A stretch of DNA of 64,000 bases, taken from the NCBI GenBank assembly GCA_039654915.1, contig CM077599.1:14324501-14388500 (forward strand), given 5' to 3'. Below the pieces are notes generated by a model that did not search any database, had not been told where the DNA came from, and saw only the letters and a list, made by a program, of their open reading frames with translations. Shown in pieces: positions 36,817 through 49,217 of this stretch (position 1 is its first letter; each line of letters begins with the position of its first letter). The DNA comes from Aquilaria yunnanensis (taxonomy: Eukaryota > Streptophyta > Magnoliopsida > Malvales > Thymelaeaceae). Position numbers and translations under genes: made by a program.

Positions 36817-36936
36817 TGTCTCCTTTCCAACAGAGCTGGATGCACAGGACAGAAGTGGTTTATGGGATACAATAAAGGCATAAATTCATGCCCCAATAGT
36901 TTTAAAACTGTACAGCAGGGGCCGGGAACATAAGCC

Positions 36937-39900
36937 ATGGCGACGGGGGTCTTCTGCGTTGCTCACCTCGCCGGATTTTCTAGTCGTCGTCAGTTTTCTA
37001 ACATTGCTAGTCGCTTTTTGACCAGAGAAGTTGCGGTTTTGGCATACGAAAGAGAGCGCCAGATATCGAATTTATCTCAGGGAAAAGCTTGTTATACCAC
37101 TCAAGCTCTGCCTTTCCACCTATCGCCTCCGCCTATCGACCATGACTTCCTGGTAAGATCAAAGCTAAGTATTCCCTTCTGAATCTGCTCTTCTTTTTCC
37201 GCTAATTGTTTCTTTTGCAGGATACTGTGGCAGTTGCAGGAGCAAAGGTTTCTGATGAGGGAGTTGTTGAGACTTTCGGCAATGACGATGAAGCATTGGC
37301 CGCTTTCGACAATGGGGTTGTCGTATGTCTCTTCTTCTGCTACTAAATTTATCCTTTTTAAAGTTGCGGGTTTCTGTTATGAAAGTATAGTTGGGATTAC
37401 TGTTTGAACTCTACCTTTCAGCATGGAAATGGAATATATACTCTTCAATGGTTGGACAAACATTCTGCGTCTTGATTTGCTGAAATTAGAATTTAGAGTA
37501 TTATCATGTCTCAACTTGCCTCTCACTGTTCACTTAACATGACAACTGAGAGCCACTGTTGACAATAGCATTTGTATTAGCTCTGTTATTTTTAATACTA
37601 TCTCTTAACCTTTGAGATCAAATCTACTGATGGAGAGGTTTTCTATATCTTAAGTTATTATGAAATGGAGCTGTGGGCTGGGAGGCCTTGGCTGGATACT
37701 GTTAATGAATAATCTTTTATTAATCACACAGAAAGTATATGTTTGGCTGATTTGTTTCCTGTGCTTGCTTAATGGTTTAGGCTATGGACCTTTCACATTT
37801 TGGACGAATAAGAGGTATATGCTTATCTCCTGCTGATCAGCTTCCTCTCATTCGCCTCAACCAGTTGCACCAATTAATGATAAAGATAGAAATTCTTGCT
37901 TCCAAATCATAGAAAGATGTTTAACTACTTTCAGCTGGGCATGCATGTTGTTTCACGTTTTCTTCTAGCTTTATGCATTAAATTTATTCCCGTCAATACT
38001 TCAGTTCCCCATCTGCTTATATCTTTCTTTCCCCCTTTCCTTTTAGTTTGATTCTTTAATGGCATCAACGTTATAGGTTATGCCAAGATCTAAATTGCAG
38101 TCACGAAGGAATCCTTTCTTATTTTTCATTTTTCAGCAAAATCCGTTCATGATTATTAATTTGTCTTTGTTCACTTTTGGTTTGATATCAATCACTGTTC
38201 ATGTTTGTGGAAATAAATGAAGTTAGTGGTGATGATCGTGTTCAGTTTCTTCACAACCAGACAACAGCAAATTTTGAATGTCTCTCTGAAGGGCAGGTAT
38301 TCTCCTGAGTTGTCAACTATCAGACTTCATTCATGACACAGCATTTTGCTTCAGTATTCTCCTGGGGATGTTCATCCATTTGACTAAATTGATGACACAG
38401 CAATGGAATTTATTTTAACTGCAGCACTTGTCCATTTGTGTTTATTACTTTCTGCATTTGATCTACTCATACGTGTGTAGGGATGTGACACAGTTTTTGT
38501 TACTCCAACAGCGAGGACAATAGATGTTGCACATGCTTGGATTATGGTATATATCTTTATGTTTGTCCCATACATTTGGTTTGGTTCATATATTACCTAA
38601 GTTATTCTGTTAACATTATGATCTTTCTATGCAATCAACAGAAAAATGCAATCCTATTGATGGTTTCACCACTGACCTGTGGTCCCATAAGCGAAATACT
38701 CAATAAGTATGTACTCATATGTGAATCTTGATCATGTATTTGTCTAATGCATTTACATTTTTTTAATCTTCTTTTTTCCCTGCACACATATATCACTAGC
38801 ATTTGCATCACACTGCTGCAGTGTTCACCTGAAGTTTGCAATTGCAATCTGCCTGCTTTCTAAATGGGATATTATGGAAGTATGCAAACATCATCATCAT
38901 CATCATTACCTTATCAGAAGAAAGACTTCAGAACCACCATTTAACTCCATTCCTGCGTTGTCTTATCATTTCAAATGCTTGCCAGCAAAGATCTCTTTTG
39001 ATAACTTATTTAGAGTGGAGCTCATGATTATGAGCTTACTCATTAGTGAAGTCGAAACCACTTTCTTAAACTTCTATTAATTGTTTGAGTATAACAAATA
39101 TTAGATAAGATTGTATAATTTATACTAAATAACAAAGTATGCTTAAAGTTCTACCATCCAAAAAGAAATTCTAAATAAGAAACAAAAAAACTCCAAATTC
39201 CATGAGATTGTGGTCTCAGTTTTCAAATTGCAGGTATATATTTTTTGCCGATAAGGTAGAAATTCAAGACATCACCAAGCAAACTTGTTTATTTGCTCTA
39301 GCAGGTCCAGAAAGTACACAAGTAAGGCTTTTGAATGATTTTCAATGTCCTTTTCACATTATCCCTAAGCCTTGTTGTGATTTAGATTTGATGTTGTCTA
39401 TAACTGTGACTTGAACAGGTTATGTCTAATTTGAATCTCACTGATCTTGTTGGACAACCATATGGGACAAATCGTCATTATAGTGTAAGATTCCTTGCCT
39501 GTGAATTCTGTGTCCGCCACATTTGCAAGTCAGGTTATTGAAATTTTGATTTGCGAGACATTAGTGGTCAGTCACTGCACTTTGTCTAGGGCTAATTTTG
39601 TTCATAAAAATCTTCATGGTTTAGACATTAAGAAACATGGTTTTTTCTTTTTTTATACACAGAAAAATACTATAGTAAGAGGACAAGGTTGAGAGTAATA
39701 AAGTTGCAACTACATGAGCTAGATTAACATGCTGATGTGGTACAATAAACAACAAACAGCGATCCAAGGAATCCATCATGAGCAAAAGGCTGTGGGCTAA
39801 TCTAGCCATAGGAATTTTGAGATCTGCATTTCCATGTAATGCCGTTAGAACCTGTGAACAATCACTTAAAATAGTAATATTAGAAAGGGAAAGTGCTAGG

Positions 39901-42900
39901 GCAGATCATACAACTCTTTGGACAGCAATAAGTTCTGCTTCAAGAGCTAATTCACAGTTCCTCCAACAATGACTGTCTTGGGATCCTGACGGTGCATTAG
40001 CCGCCATACATAGCCAAGCCGTTGCCCCCAAACCAAAAGATCCATGCCAAGCACCATCAACTACAAAAATTTGAGTAGTTGCCATTGGCGTACCCCACTT
40101 ACTTTTACCCCAGATATGGCAACGAGGATTAGGAGCATTGGATTTCAAAAGCACCGAATGAAGGAGATACTCACGAGATGTGGCTAGTAGCTGCCTGAGA
40201 CCATTCCTTCGGGAGATGAGAGAACCAACATCAAATTGACCATTCTGAAAAACTACCTCATTACGCCCTAACCATATAATCTAGAGAGTAGCAACTAGAA
40301 AAAAAAGCCATTCTTTAGGCTATTTATCCTGGGTGGCCAACAGATTCAAAAGCTAGTATTCAAAGGAAGTGGCATGAGTGCCTAAAGGACCAACACAGAA
40401 TTGTCCCCAAACAGCCTTAGTATCCTGACAACCCCAAAATAAATGAAGAGAAGTTTCATCATGGGAATTGCATCTTTGACACTGAGGAAGAATAAGACCA
40501 CCATGAGCTGCTAGATTCGAAGTTATAGGGAGAGCATTCAGTAGACATTTCCAAATAAAGACCTTAAACTTCTGATGAAGGTTTAAGGCCCAGAGTCTTT
40601 TTAGAACCTTAAAAAACCAAGGGAAAAAACCAAGGGTCCTGGGATAGCCCACTGTTGCTATAATCCACTTTTGCAAGTGGGTTAGCTGTGTTGATTAATT
40701 GAGTAGCATAGCCCTTTTTTGATGTATAATTCCTTGAAGAACTAGCATCCCATTGTACATAATCATGACCCTTGGAATTCGACGGAGGGGTTAACTCAAG
40801 AATAAACTGCACAAACTATTGAGGAAATAGAGAATCGAGTAAGGCCCGATTCCAGCCACCATTTTGGAGATCAGCTAGGTCCGAAACTTTGAGATTTTTA
40901 TTGACATGGAAAGTCGAGCTTCTAGCTCGAAGGAGGTATATGGAGATACTTGGGATCCGATGGCCATACCAAACCCAAAAAGAACTACCATCTCCAATGA
41001 TATGGTGATGAGATTGAGTCAGAATATTGCGACCATAAAGTAATCCACTCCAGATGGGAGTTGCATTACTACTATTTTTGGCCGCCTAGATAGAATGAGA
41101 GGCACCATACTTGATTGTGAGAACTTTGTAACCAATTTGTCTATATTGCCTGTACAAATCCTCCAGAATGTTCTACCAAGAAGAGCTTGGTTAAAAAACC
41201 TCATGTCCTTTATATGAAGGCCCCCTAATCCTTTTGGTAACATCAAGAGATGCTTATGTTTAAGGTGCATTTCCTGCTTCTTTGCCGAGCCTAACCACCA
41301 AAATCTGACGTATTTGCTGAAAAGCTTATCAAAGACTGTAACTAGAACCTTAAAGAGAGACATAACATACACGGGCAAGGAAGTTAGGGTGGAATTGATT
41401 AGTGTCAGTCTACTTGCATTATTTAACTTCCTTTTCCAGCCCTCTAATTGATTGGAGATTTTATCAACTAGAAACTGAAAGGACGAAGACTTCGATAGAT
41501 CTTGGCACAATGGAACTCCAAGGTAGTCTGCAATACCTGAATTAACTGGGAAGGGAAGCAGGCTATAGAATTCTTGAACCAATTCATTGGGGATATTGTG
41601 ACCAAACATTCATTCTAATTTAGAGAAGTTAATCTCCTGACTTGCCACTAGATGGAATAATTTTAAAGAGTCTTGGATCGTCCGAATCAAATAAAAAAAA
41701 AAAAGCAAGCAATCATCAGCGAATAAAAGATGGTTAATAGTTGGACCATCCCTGCTAGCTGTTAGACCCAAGAGTTTACTAGAAGATTGAAGTCTTACGA
41801 TATAACTAGAAAGAGCTTCAGCACAAAGTATAAACAGGTAAGGAGAGAGGGTTCCCTTTGCCCAAGCCCTCATTGAGGTGTAAGCCACTCCGTAGTGCAT
41901 CCATTTACCAAGACGGAGGATAAAACTGAGGAGACACATTGCAAAATAAGGTTAACCCATGAATTCGGGAATTGCATAGTTTGTAAGACCTTCTCCAAGA
42001 AAGACCATTGCATTTTATCATAAGTCTTTCGAATATCCGACTTCAAAATTGCCTTGTAACCTCGTGCACCACTTCTTCTGTTTGTGTTTTACCTCATGAA
42101 GAAGCTCACGGGCAACAATGATATTATGCTGAATGCTTTTACTTGGGACAAAGGCATTTTGAAAATCAGAGACCAAAGAAGGAATGATGGGTTTCAATCT
42201 GTTTACCAAAGCCTTGGCAATCACTTTGTAAAACGTGTTACAAGGCTGATAGGCCAAAAGTCTTCAACCCTGTGTGCCCCTTGGATCTTCAGAATTAGGG
42301 TAAGAAACATGGTGTTGCAACTGTTGACACGCAAATTACGTATAGATTGAAAAGGGTGGTGCATGCTTAAAAAAATCTGCACTTTTCACATGTGATATCA
42401 TATGATTGTAGCAAGGGGGAATTGAAAACCAATTATGTTTCATCATGCTGTTCATTTAATTTATGTTTTCCTTTTCATATTGTGTTGTATCTACTTGTAG
42501 AATTCATGATACTGTCATGATAGTTTTTTCTTTCCCATATATATCCTCCAGGGATAAGGGTTTGAAAAATGAATGCAATTCAAAAACTGGAAATATAGGA
42601 GCCCCATGCAAATCTGTCCTTTTCTTCACTAATTTTTCACTCTTCAATTTTGCTGTTCAAGAAATTGGCATGTTGAGGTGGCATTTAGTTGCGGAATATT
42701 TTCCATATTTTCTTTAATAATTTTTGGTATAAAGCTTATTATCTGTGTTCTTTATAGGAAGAATCATTAAGTTTGTCGGCATATATTGAGTCTATTGAGC
42801 GTCAACTTACTTACAATGAAATTACTAAGATTTTATCCATTCATAGGTGAATGGTATGCCTATAACTGTTGGGGTGGGGAATTTAGTGTCTCAAGAAGGT

Positions 42901-43866
42901 TTTCTGTTGCTGATGCCTCCAGCAATTGCTGCTTCAGTTTGGAACACATTGTTATCTCAGGGGATCACTCCTATGGGTTCTAATGCCTTGGAGAAACTGA
43001 GGATACTACAAGGTGGTAAACTCTGGTCTCAGTCGTTTACTTCGCTGTGCTTTGCTCATTTCAGCTTAAAAAATAGCTGAATCTTTGTAGTCAAGTGCAA
43101 TTGTTATGAATCAACAGTCTGCTTGAAAATGGTGCATGGCACTTTGGAGGTTTTTTTTTTTTTTTTGTATCTTTTTGGTTTCTGTATCTAAAATGGGTCC
43201 AACTAAAGTTTTCAGGCAGACCAGCTCCTGGAAAAGAACTCACCAGTGAATTCAATGTGCTGGAGGCTGGTCTCTGGAACTCAATTTCTTTGGATAAAGG
43301 TAGGAGGCCCTGACCATTATATATAAGCAGTGGAAGATGGAATGCGGCTTTATCTAGCTGTAACCTATAATCTGTTTAAAGTATAATTCTGTTTTCTTCC
43401 CAGGATGTTATAAGGGACAGGAGACTATATCAAGACTTATAACATATGATGGAGTTAAACAGAGACTCTGGGGAATTCGCTTGTCAGGACCAGCAGAACC
43501 TGGCAGCCCAATTACAATTGATGGAAAAAAGGTACTTTGTGCTCCTTATAGCAGATTTCGTTGATTAACAGATGCATTAAGAACTTTCATATTAGCAAAT
43601 CTACCACTGATGGATTTAGTTGTTGCCTTTCTTGAAGGTAATGGCAATGACGGAATAGATGTTTGTTGAAATTTGTGCAGGTTGGGAAACTGACAAGCTA
43701 TACAACAGGAAGAGTGGAAACAGGGCATTTTGGCTTGGGCTACATCAAGAAAAAGGCAGCTTCGGGAGGAGACACAGTGATTGTCGGGGGTGATGTTGTT
43801 GGAGAAGTCATGGAGACTCCTTTTCTTTCCTGGCAACGTCCTCCATCAAAGAAGTCGTTGTGTTAG
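36937..43866 (+). CDS. Plastid IBA57/GcvT-like folate-binding protein (IBA57.2 type)
   Basis: Twelve exons join in frame to 424 aa: 36937-37152, 37221-37322, 37781-37814, 38223-38296, 38481-38546, 38642-38706, 39234-39321, 39419-39484, 42847-43012, 43216-43299, 43404-43531, 43681-43866. The N terminus (about 60 residues) is rich in Ser, Arg and Ala and resembles a transit peptide. The body has VQFLHNQTTANFECL, GCDTVFVTPTARTIDVAHAW, ADKVEIQD and the family signature NKG/DKGCYKGQE-type motif (KGCYKGQET around residue 325). This matches the COG0354/YgfZ-IBA57 family, closest in memory to Arabidopsis At1g60990, a chloroplast protein that helps assemble [4Fe-4S] clusters. Intron 8 (3362 bp) holds an antisense LINE. 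The 22.6 kb MULE ends only 130 bp upstream, so the native promoter is probably displaced. Confidence 0.93.
39642..42300 (-). mobile_element. 5'-truncated LINE in IBA57-like intron 8
   Basis: Flanked by a perfect 13-bp duplication TAAGAAACATGGT (39629-39641 and 42301-42313). The left end is a T-rich tract (poly(A) tail on the minus strand). Read leftward, the pieces are reverse transcriptase (FVPSKSIQHNIIVARELLHE; GTLSPYLFILCAEALSSYI; LLFADDCLLFF, the YADD-type active site), an RT zinc-binding region (WKCLLNALPITSNL ... CQRCNSHDETSLHLFWGC) and an RNase H-like end (near 39906-40154, with VVDGAW). Endonuclease and ORF1 are absent, as expected for 5' truncation. Several frameshifts and stops make it inactive. 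It is antisense to the host gene. Confidence 0.9.
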
Positions 43867-43982
43867 TCCACAGTAAAGGAATGTAGATATAATTTTTTTC
43901 TTACATTTGGAGGCTGCACATATTCAAACATAAAAAATAAAAAAAATAAAAAAATAAAAAAGACAAAGACTGCGTTCTAGTT

Positions 43983-44610
43983 AAGGTGTTAAATACCGTT
44001 AGCGTTAGTCATACTACATCCCAAAATTTTAAGGTATGTTGTATAGTATATCGTGCCATATATTGTTAACGTTATTGTAAAAAATAAATTTTATAATATT
44101 ATTTTTAAATTACATAATTTGTTTAATAATTTATTTTTATACATTTTATATGTACTCTAATTTTTTTTATCATAATTTGTCAAATATAAATAAAATATAT
44201 GTGATAGAATATATTCAATTGGGGTAACATGTATTAGAAATACAATTGAGGAATACTGTTCAACACCACAGAGATTTTCAAGCTGTTACATTCCATTAAA
44301 TTGCTATATTAATTAAAAAAAAGTAACAAAAAAATAAAAATAAATGTTTATTTTATGATATGTGTATTATTTATATTTTAATTTTTTATATATTTATGAT
44401 ATTATTTATGTAAAATGAAAAAAATAGCCACAAAAAATAAAATACCGTAGTATGTATCATGCGGTATACTGTGATTTTTTAACAAAATTTATACAAAAAA
44501 TTAGCGGTATGTAGTATACAGCGGAATACTATGCAGTAAAATGATAAAATGTAAAAATATTTGTACTGCGTACTCACAATAAAAGGTATACCGCTGTATT
44601 TAACGCTATA
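43983..44610. mobile_element. Fold-back MITE downstream of the IBA57-like gene
   Basis: AT-rich sequence with inverted ends (AAGGTGTTAAATACCG; inward from the right TATAGCGTTAAATACAG) and internal GTATAC / GCGGTAT words. It is flanked by GTTCTAGTT and GTTCTAGCG (7 of 9 match), a decayed 8-9 bp duplication. Superfamily is uncertain, hAT or Mutator. Confidence 0.5.
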
Positions 44611-44850
44611 GTTCTAGCGTAACCTCTAGCCATTTCACATCCATTTGACATTCTGGAACTTCTGGTCAGTAACTTGCAGGTCTTCAAAAAGAACTTGGGA
44701 AACCTTCTGCATAATATTATAATTTAGATGTATATCTGTGGCTTTGAATTGAAGCTGATTACCACCTGAAGCTGGAAACTCTTTAAATTAGAGTTGAAAA
44801 TAATTTGTAATTGACAGCATAAAACTCTGAGTGCAATTTCTCATCATTTC

Positions 44851-45372
44851 AGAAGCGCCCAGTCTGTCTCCCACTCTAAGTCTCCTTACATGGACTACAG
44901 TCCACCAATCCAGAACCCTGTACAGTTTCTTGTTCAACTAGAAGTTACTGTATGATTTCTTCTTGGTGTCCAAGTCTATAACTTCAACTCTGCAATATTT
45001 GCTAAACTTTGCTTGCTCATCCTTTCAGAAGCGCCCAGTCTGTCTCCTACTCTAAGTCTCCTTACATGGACTACAGTCCACCAATCCAGAACCCTGTACA
45101 GTTTCTTGTTCAACTAGAAGTTACTGTATGATTTCTTCTTGGTGTCCAAGTCTATAACTTCAACTCTGCAATATTTGCTAAACTTTGTTTGCTCATCCTT
45201 TCAGAAGCGCCCAGTCTGTCTCCTATTCTAAGTCTCCTTACATGGACTACAGTCCACCAATCCAGAACCCTGTACAGTTTCTTGTTCACTAGAAGTTACT
45301 GTATGATTTCTTCTTGGTGTCCAAATCTATAACTTCAACTCTGCAATATTTGCTAAACTTTGTTTGCTCTTG
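44851..45372. repeat. 176-bp tandem repeat, three copies
   Basis: Units start with AGAAGCGCCCAGTCTGTCTC at 44851, 45027 and 45203, exactly 176 bp apart. They are almost identical; copy 3 lacks one base (GTTCACTAG for GTTCAACTAG). Each unit contains GGACTACAGTCC, an imperfect palindrome. It lies between the convergent 3' ends of the IBA57-like and DnaJ-like genes. No coding content is recognised. Confidence 0.92.
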
Positions 45373-45692
45373 TGATAGATGGCTAATGGTATGGTCTTCG
45401 GTCTTGCCGATGGGCAAAGTTTTAATTTGATAAAGAAAACATTAATTTTGCTCGATGGATTTTCTCCCACCCAGCACCAAAAAATGAAGGAACTAGCATA
45501 AACACTGAATTATGATTACCAAAAATAAAATCACTAAATTAAGGCTTCAGATAACATACAGCTAGCGTGTGGCTCACGGTACAGCTAATATATAAAATAA
45601 AAGCTAATTAATACAGGCGAACGTACATGCAGTTAAAAAATAAGCAACCAACAATCCTGACCTGATTGACTGAAGAACAATTAATCTCCTAG

Positions 45693-47301
45693 TCAGTCAA
45701 AACAACAATCTTTCAAGATATCATAAGCTTCTGATCTCTGTTGGTTGCTCAGTTCCTGCGGAAAATTGACAAGAAAGGTTATTCTCAAGTCTCCTCTCTT
45801 CCCTTCTTGTTTTGAAAGAGGCATGCCTTGCCCCTTGATGACTTTCTGGAATCCAGGAAAGATGACATCATTCACCGTCAAGTTCATGGATTCTCCTCCT
45901 AGTAAAGGGACCTGAAGGTAACAGCTGGTTAGAGCCTTAACCAGAGGAATCTCCACTGCAATCTCCAGGTCATCCCCCCGCCTTCTGAACAACGGGTGCT
46001 TCGTTTCCTCCACTGTGAAAACTAAGTCCGCTGGGAGGTACCCCGGCTGCTCGTCGCCTTTCCCCTCAAATGTCACCTGCGTTCCTTTTTTCCATCCTGG
46101 CTTGATGTTTATTTGCAGCGTCTCTTCCTCTGGGATAATGAACCTGCAAATGAGAGTTGAGCTAATCACGATTTGTCTTCAAAATGTTAAACAAGTCCTT
46201 GAATAATAATAATTAATGTTGTGGCCATGTGTTGGGGGTGGGTAGAAGTAATTTAATTGCATACCCTCCCCTCATGACATCTCTAGTAATGTTGATCTTC
46301 TGAACACCTCCGTGGCACAACTCCTCCAGCGTGCACTGGAGCTTTTTCTCAACAGGGGGAGGTTTCTTCCGGGCAGTGGTCTGCGAGAACATTATTGGGG
46401 TGGTGCTCCTCTTGCTCATACTTCTCGAAATGCTGGGGTTTTCCGCCTGAAAGTTGGTCCTCGGGAGGGGCCCCGAGTGTGAGGGGGACTTCCTTGAGCT
46501 CGGAGATTCTGCTTCAAAGGTTGACGACTTCTTGCTCCAGGTTCCCAACTTGTCGGGGGTTTCAGGCTCCGCTTTTCTGCTGAAGGTCCGGCTTATGCCT
46601 CTGGAGAGGGACCTCTTGGGGGTGTGGGCTTTGCGGCTTGCGCTCTTTGATAAGTGGGTCGGTTGCGGTGAAGGGGTGTGGCTCCTCCGGCTCCTGCTCT
46701 TGGAAAGTAGACATGGGTGGGAAAACAGCTCCTCATCCTCGCTCCCTTCTCCCGTTGTTGAGGCATCATCCGCCTCACTTCTCTTACTTCCACCATGTTT
46801 CTTTTTCTTTTTGTAGGCCTAAAGTTGAATTCGTGTTAATTGAATCGAAGATGGTAGTATTTAATTTAACGAGTCAAGATACGTCCGTCAGATTTGTTCA
46901 TATGCTATATATATATATATATATCTATGATTCGTCCTAAACAATGCATTTCTTAATCGGATTGGATTCCTTGCCAACTTACATGACACTTTTTTTTTTT
47001 TGGTTGGATATATTAGAAAGCAATTTATTTTTCTTCCCATCCAAAAAATTGAAGAAAGTATATCAACGTTCATGAATAAGTTGGAAGGTAAAAAAGGAGG
47101 GAACGTTTTTTTACATTGCATGCATGGAAGAATTTACTTTACCTTGTAGGCCTCATCAATGTGCTTGAATTCCCCTTCCTCGTCGCCTTTGGCCTTGGGA
47201 CTTTTACCATGGTGAAACTTTGTGAAGAGAGCTTTGTAGAAGGATTTAGGCAGCAAAATGCTGTAAAGATCCCCGGCGGTGGATTTATGGTGACCTCCCA
47301 T
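45693..47301 (-). CDS. DnaJ-C (HSP40 type II) protein with degenerate J domain
   Basis: Three exons join in frame to 387 aa: 47301-47143, 46818-46265, 46143-45693. Residues 1-53 align with a J domain (GDLYSILLPKSFYKALFTKF ... EFKHIDEAYK), but the HPD loop reads HHG (KFHHGKSPK), and the segment is short. Residues 54-190 are Ser/Arg/Lys-rich low complexity with many SRS and SP sites. The rest is the two beta-sandwich substrate-binding domains (CTLEELCHGGVQKINITRDV; EEETLQINIKPGWKKGTQVT; FEGKGDEQPG; LTVNDVIFPGFQKVIKGQGM). There is no zinc finger. Without HPD it should not stimulate Hsp70 ATPase, so it may only bind clients or partner J proteins. I recall the neighbour of At1g11050, At1g11040, as such a protein. 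The exon 2 start could be a few codons later, since AYK is repeated at the join. Confidence 0.88.
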
Positions 47302-49214
47302 GGTCATAAAACAAGAACAAGATAAAATCTTGGCAGAAATTTATTGGTATTTTGATTTAATCCACATAAAGATGATGGAGATGGAGGAGTTACTTTGACG
47401 AATTCAGAGAAGGAGAAGATTTCTTTGGCAATCAAGTTGAAGGCGACACTTTTGAAAAGGCTTTTATTAGGCGAGTCGGTTCGAGTGGCCAGAAGGCAGT
47501 TTTTTTCCAGTACTCTTGTTGCCACTGTTGCTCCTATTTTTAGCTTGGATTTGCTTGCATCAACTGAAATGTATACCAAGCAAAACATTTGTTTCCATTA
47601 GCTGTTCCACAATATATTATTCTTTATTTAATTTCAATTACTATGAAAAAGAAAAGGTCAAAAGAAACTTATGATATTCATATATTCAAAAATTATATAG
47701 ATAGTTATGGGTTGATTTAAGTGATTTTTTCACTGTTAAGTTTCTAGTCTGATTGTTGACTTGTGCTCTCAGAATATTTGTCACTTTTCAAGTTTTTTCT
47801 CTAAAAGTTATGAATGTTAGAAAAATAATACGTAACGGGTGAGTATGAGTCAAGTTATGTCAGGGTTTCTAAAGGAACTGAACTAATTCAAAATATTCAT
47901 AATTCCAAAAAATCAAACTCAAACTAAGAACCGAGAATCAAATATAACCAAAACCATGGGTTTGGGATTTAGTTCTTGGTTTTTTTAGTTCCAAACAATG
48001 TTTCAACCTAATACACATTGCCCCAGCAAATTAAGATATTCAAAACATTAAAAAACAACTATCACAACATCTCACCCTTACCATATCGACAGTAGGCTGA
48101 AAACCTAATTCATTTCCACTATTGTCCTCATATCCGATGGTATTTCACTGTTCAACCACTCACTTGGTTCACAACTCATTTCACGCTTCCTTGTGTGGCC
48201 ATTCTCACCATTATCTAAGACAACAGCTCATTGCACTACTTCTTGGTGGCCCATTATTTCATATCAACTATTTAATGCAAAGGCTCCGACTTCATCTCAA
48301 GTCTCCTCCCAAGCTATCGTTTAAAAAGTAGCCTCATCCTAGTTCGAGTCTAGCACCCCCACCGCTACCTCGATCTCCTCTGACCCCAACTCCACCCCTA
48401 TCAACCTCAGTCGGTTCATTAGCTCTAATTGCAAGCACAGGTTGAGATCGAGTTAGGGTTGCCCAAGTGGACTTGGGAAAGTTAGTATTAGGTTTCTATC
48501 CAAAAGGTAAACACTTACACAATATAATTTTTAATACATAAATATGTAGGCAATTCAATAATATCATTAATCTTACACTCCTATCGTCCCATATTCTTTT
48601 AAATATTTAACTTTTTTTGAATAATTTAACTTGAATTTATTCATATAATTGTTTATTAAAAAATTTAAAAATATATATTTAGAAACCATATGTCTTCATT
48701 TATTATTTATATATAAAAATTTTTCATTTATATACTAAAATGTTGAAGATAAAAAATCATAAATTAATTATTAAATAGTAAATATTGTAAAGAGATTTGG
48801 ATGAAAAAAGTAAAATATTTATACATATACATTTAGATTTTGTTTCAACTCATATGGAATCATAACCGACCCTAAAATTAATGATTTTTTCATTTGTAAG
48901 ATCAACCTGTGACCAATGATCTATTTTTACCATTCCCAACCCAATCCATTAGGGGTGATTCGGGTTGGATTTTGAGTTTAGCTTGTAATACTGTATTTGT
49001 CACATAATAGATGAAGCATTTGTATGACCACAAAGATTAAGATGCATGTAATCTATATATTTTTTTCATTTTTACCCATGAAAATAAAATTAAAAAAAAA
49101 TTCTTTTTGGATTTTGTGTAATTAGTATCTAAATGATAATTAGAAAAATTCTTATTAGATTTTATGAAGTAAAAATTTTCAATACGAGTAATGAGATAAA
49201 ATGAATTTTAAAAA
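47302..49214. other. Intergenic DNA between DnaJ-like gene and CACTA element
   Basis: The first few hundred bases are presumably the DnaJ-like promoter and leader. The rest has no recognised gene. A Stowaway-like MITE lies at 48576-48810. A stretch at 47860-47995 has fold-back-like words around GGAACTGAAC and GTTCTTGGTTT, possibly a decayed hAT element. Confidence 0.4.
48576..48810 (+). mobile_element. Stowaway-like MITE, copy 2
   Basis: Starts after TA with CACTCCTATCGTCCCATATTC and carries the family interior (AAATATATATTTAGAAACC, CATATGTCTTCATTTATTAT). The right end is degraded, so the end coordinate is approximate. Confidence 0.55.
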
Positions 49215-49217
49215 CTT

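Noticed and set aside
39642..42300. LINE frames as alternative exons of the IBA57-like gene
   Set aside because: They are antisense, match reverse transcriptase, and are bounded by a 13-bp TSD. The host exons join in frame without them.
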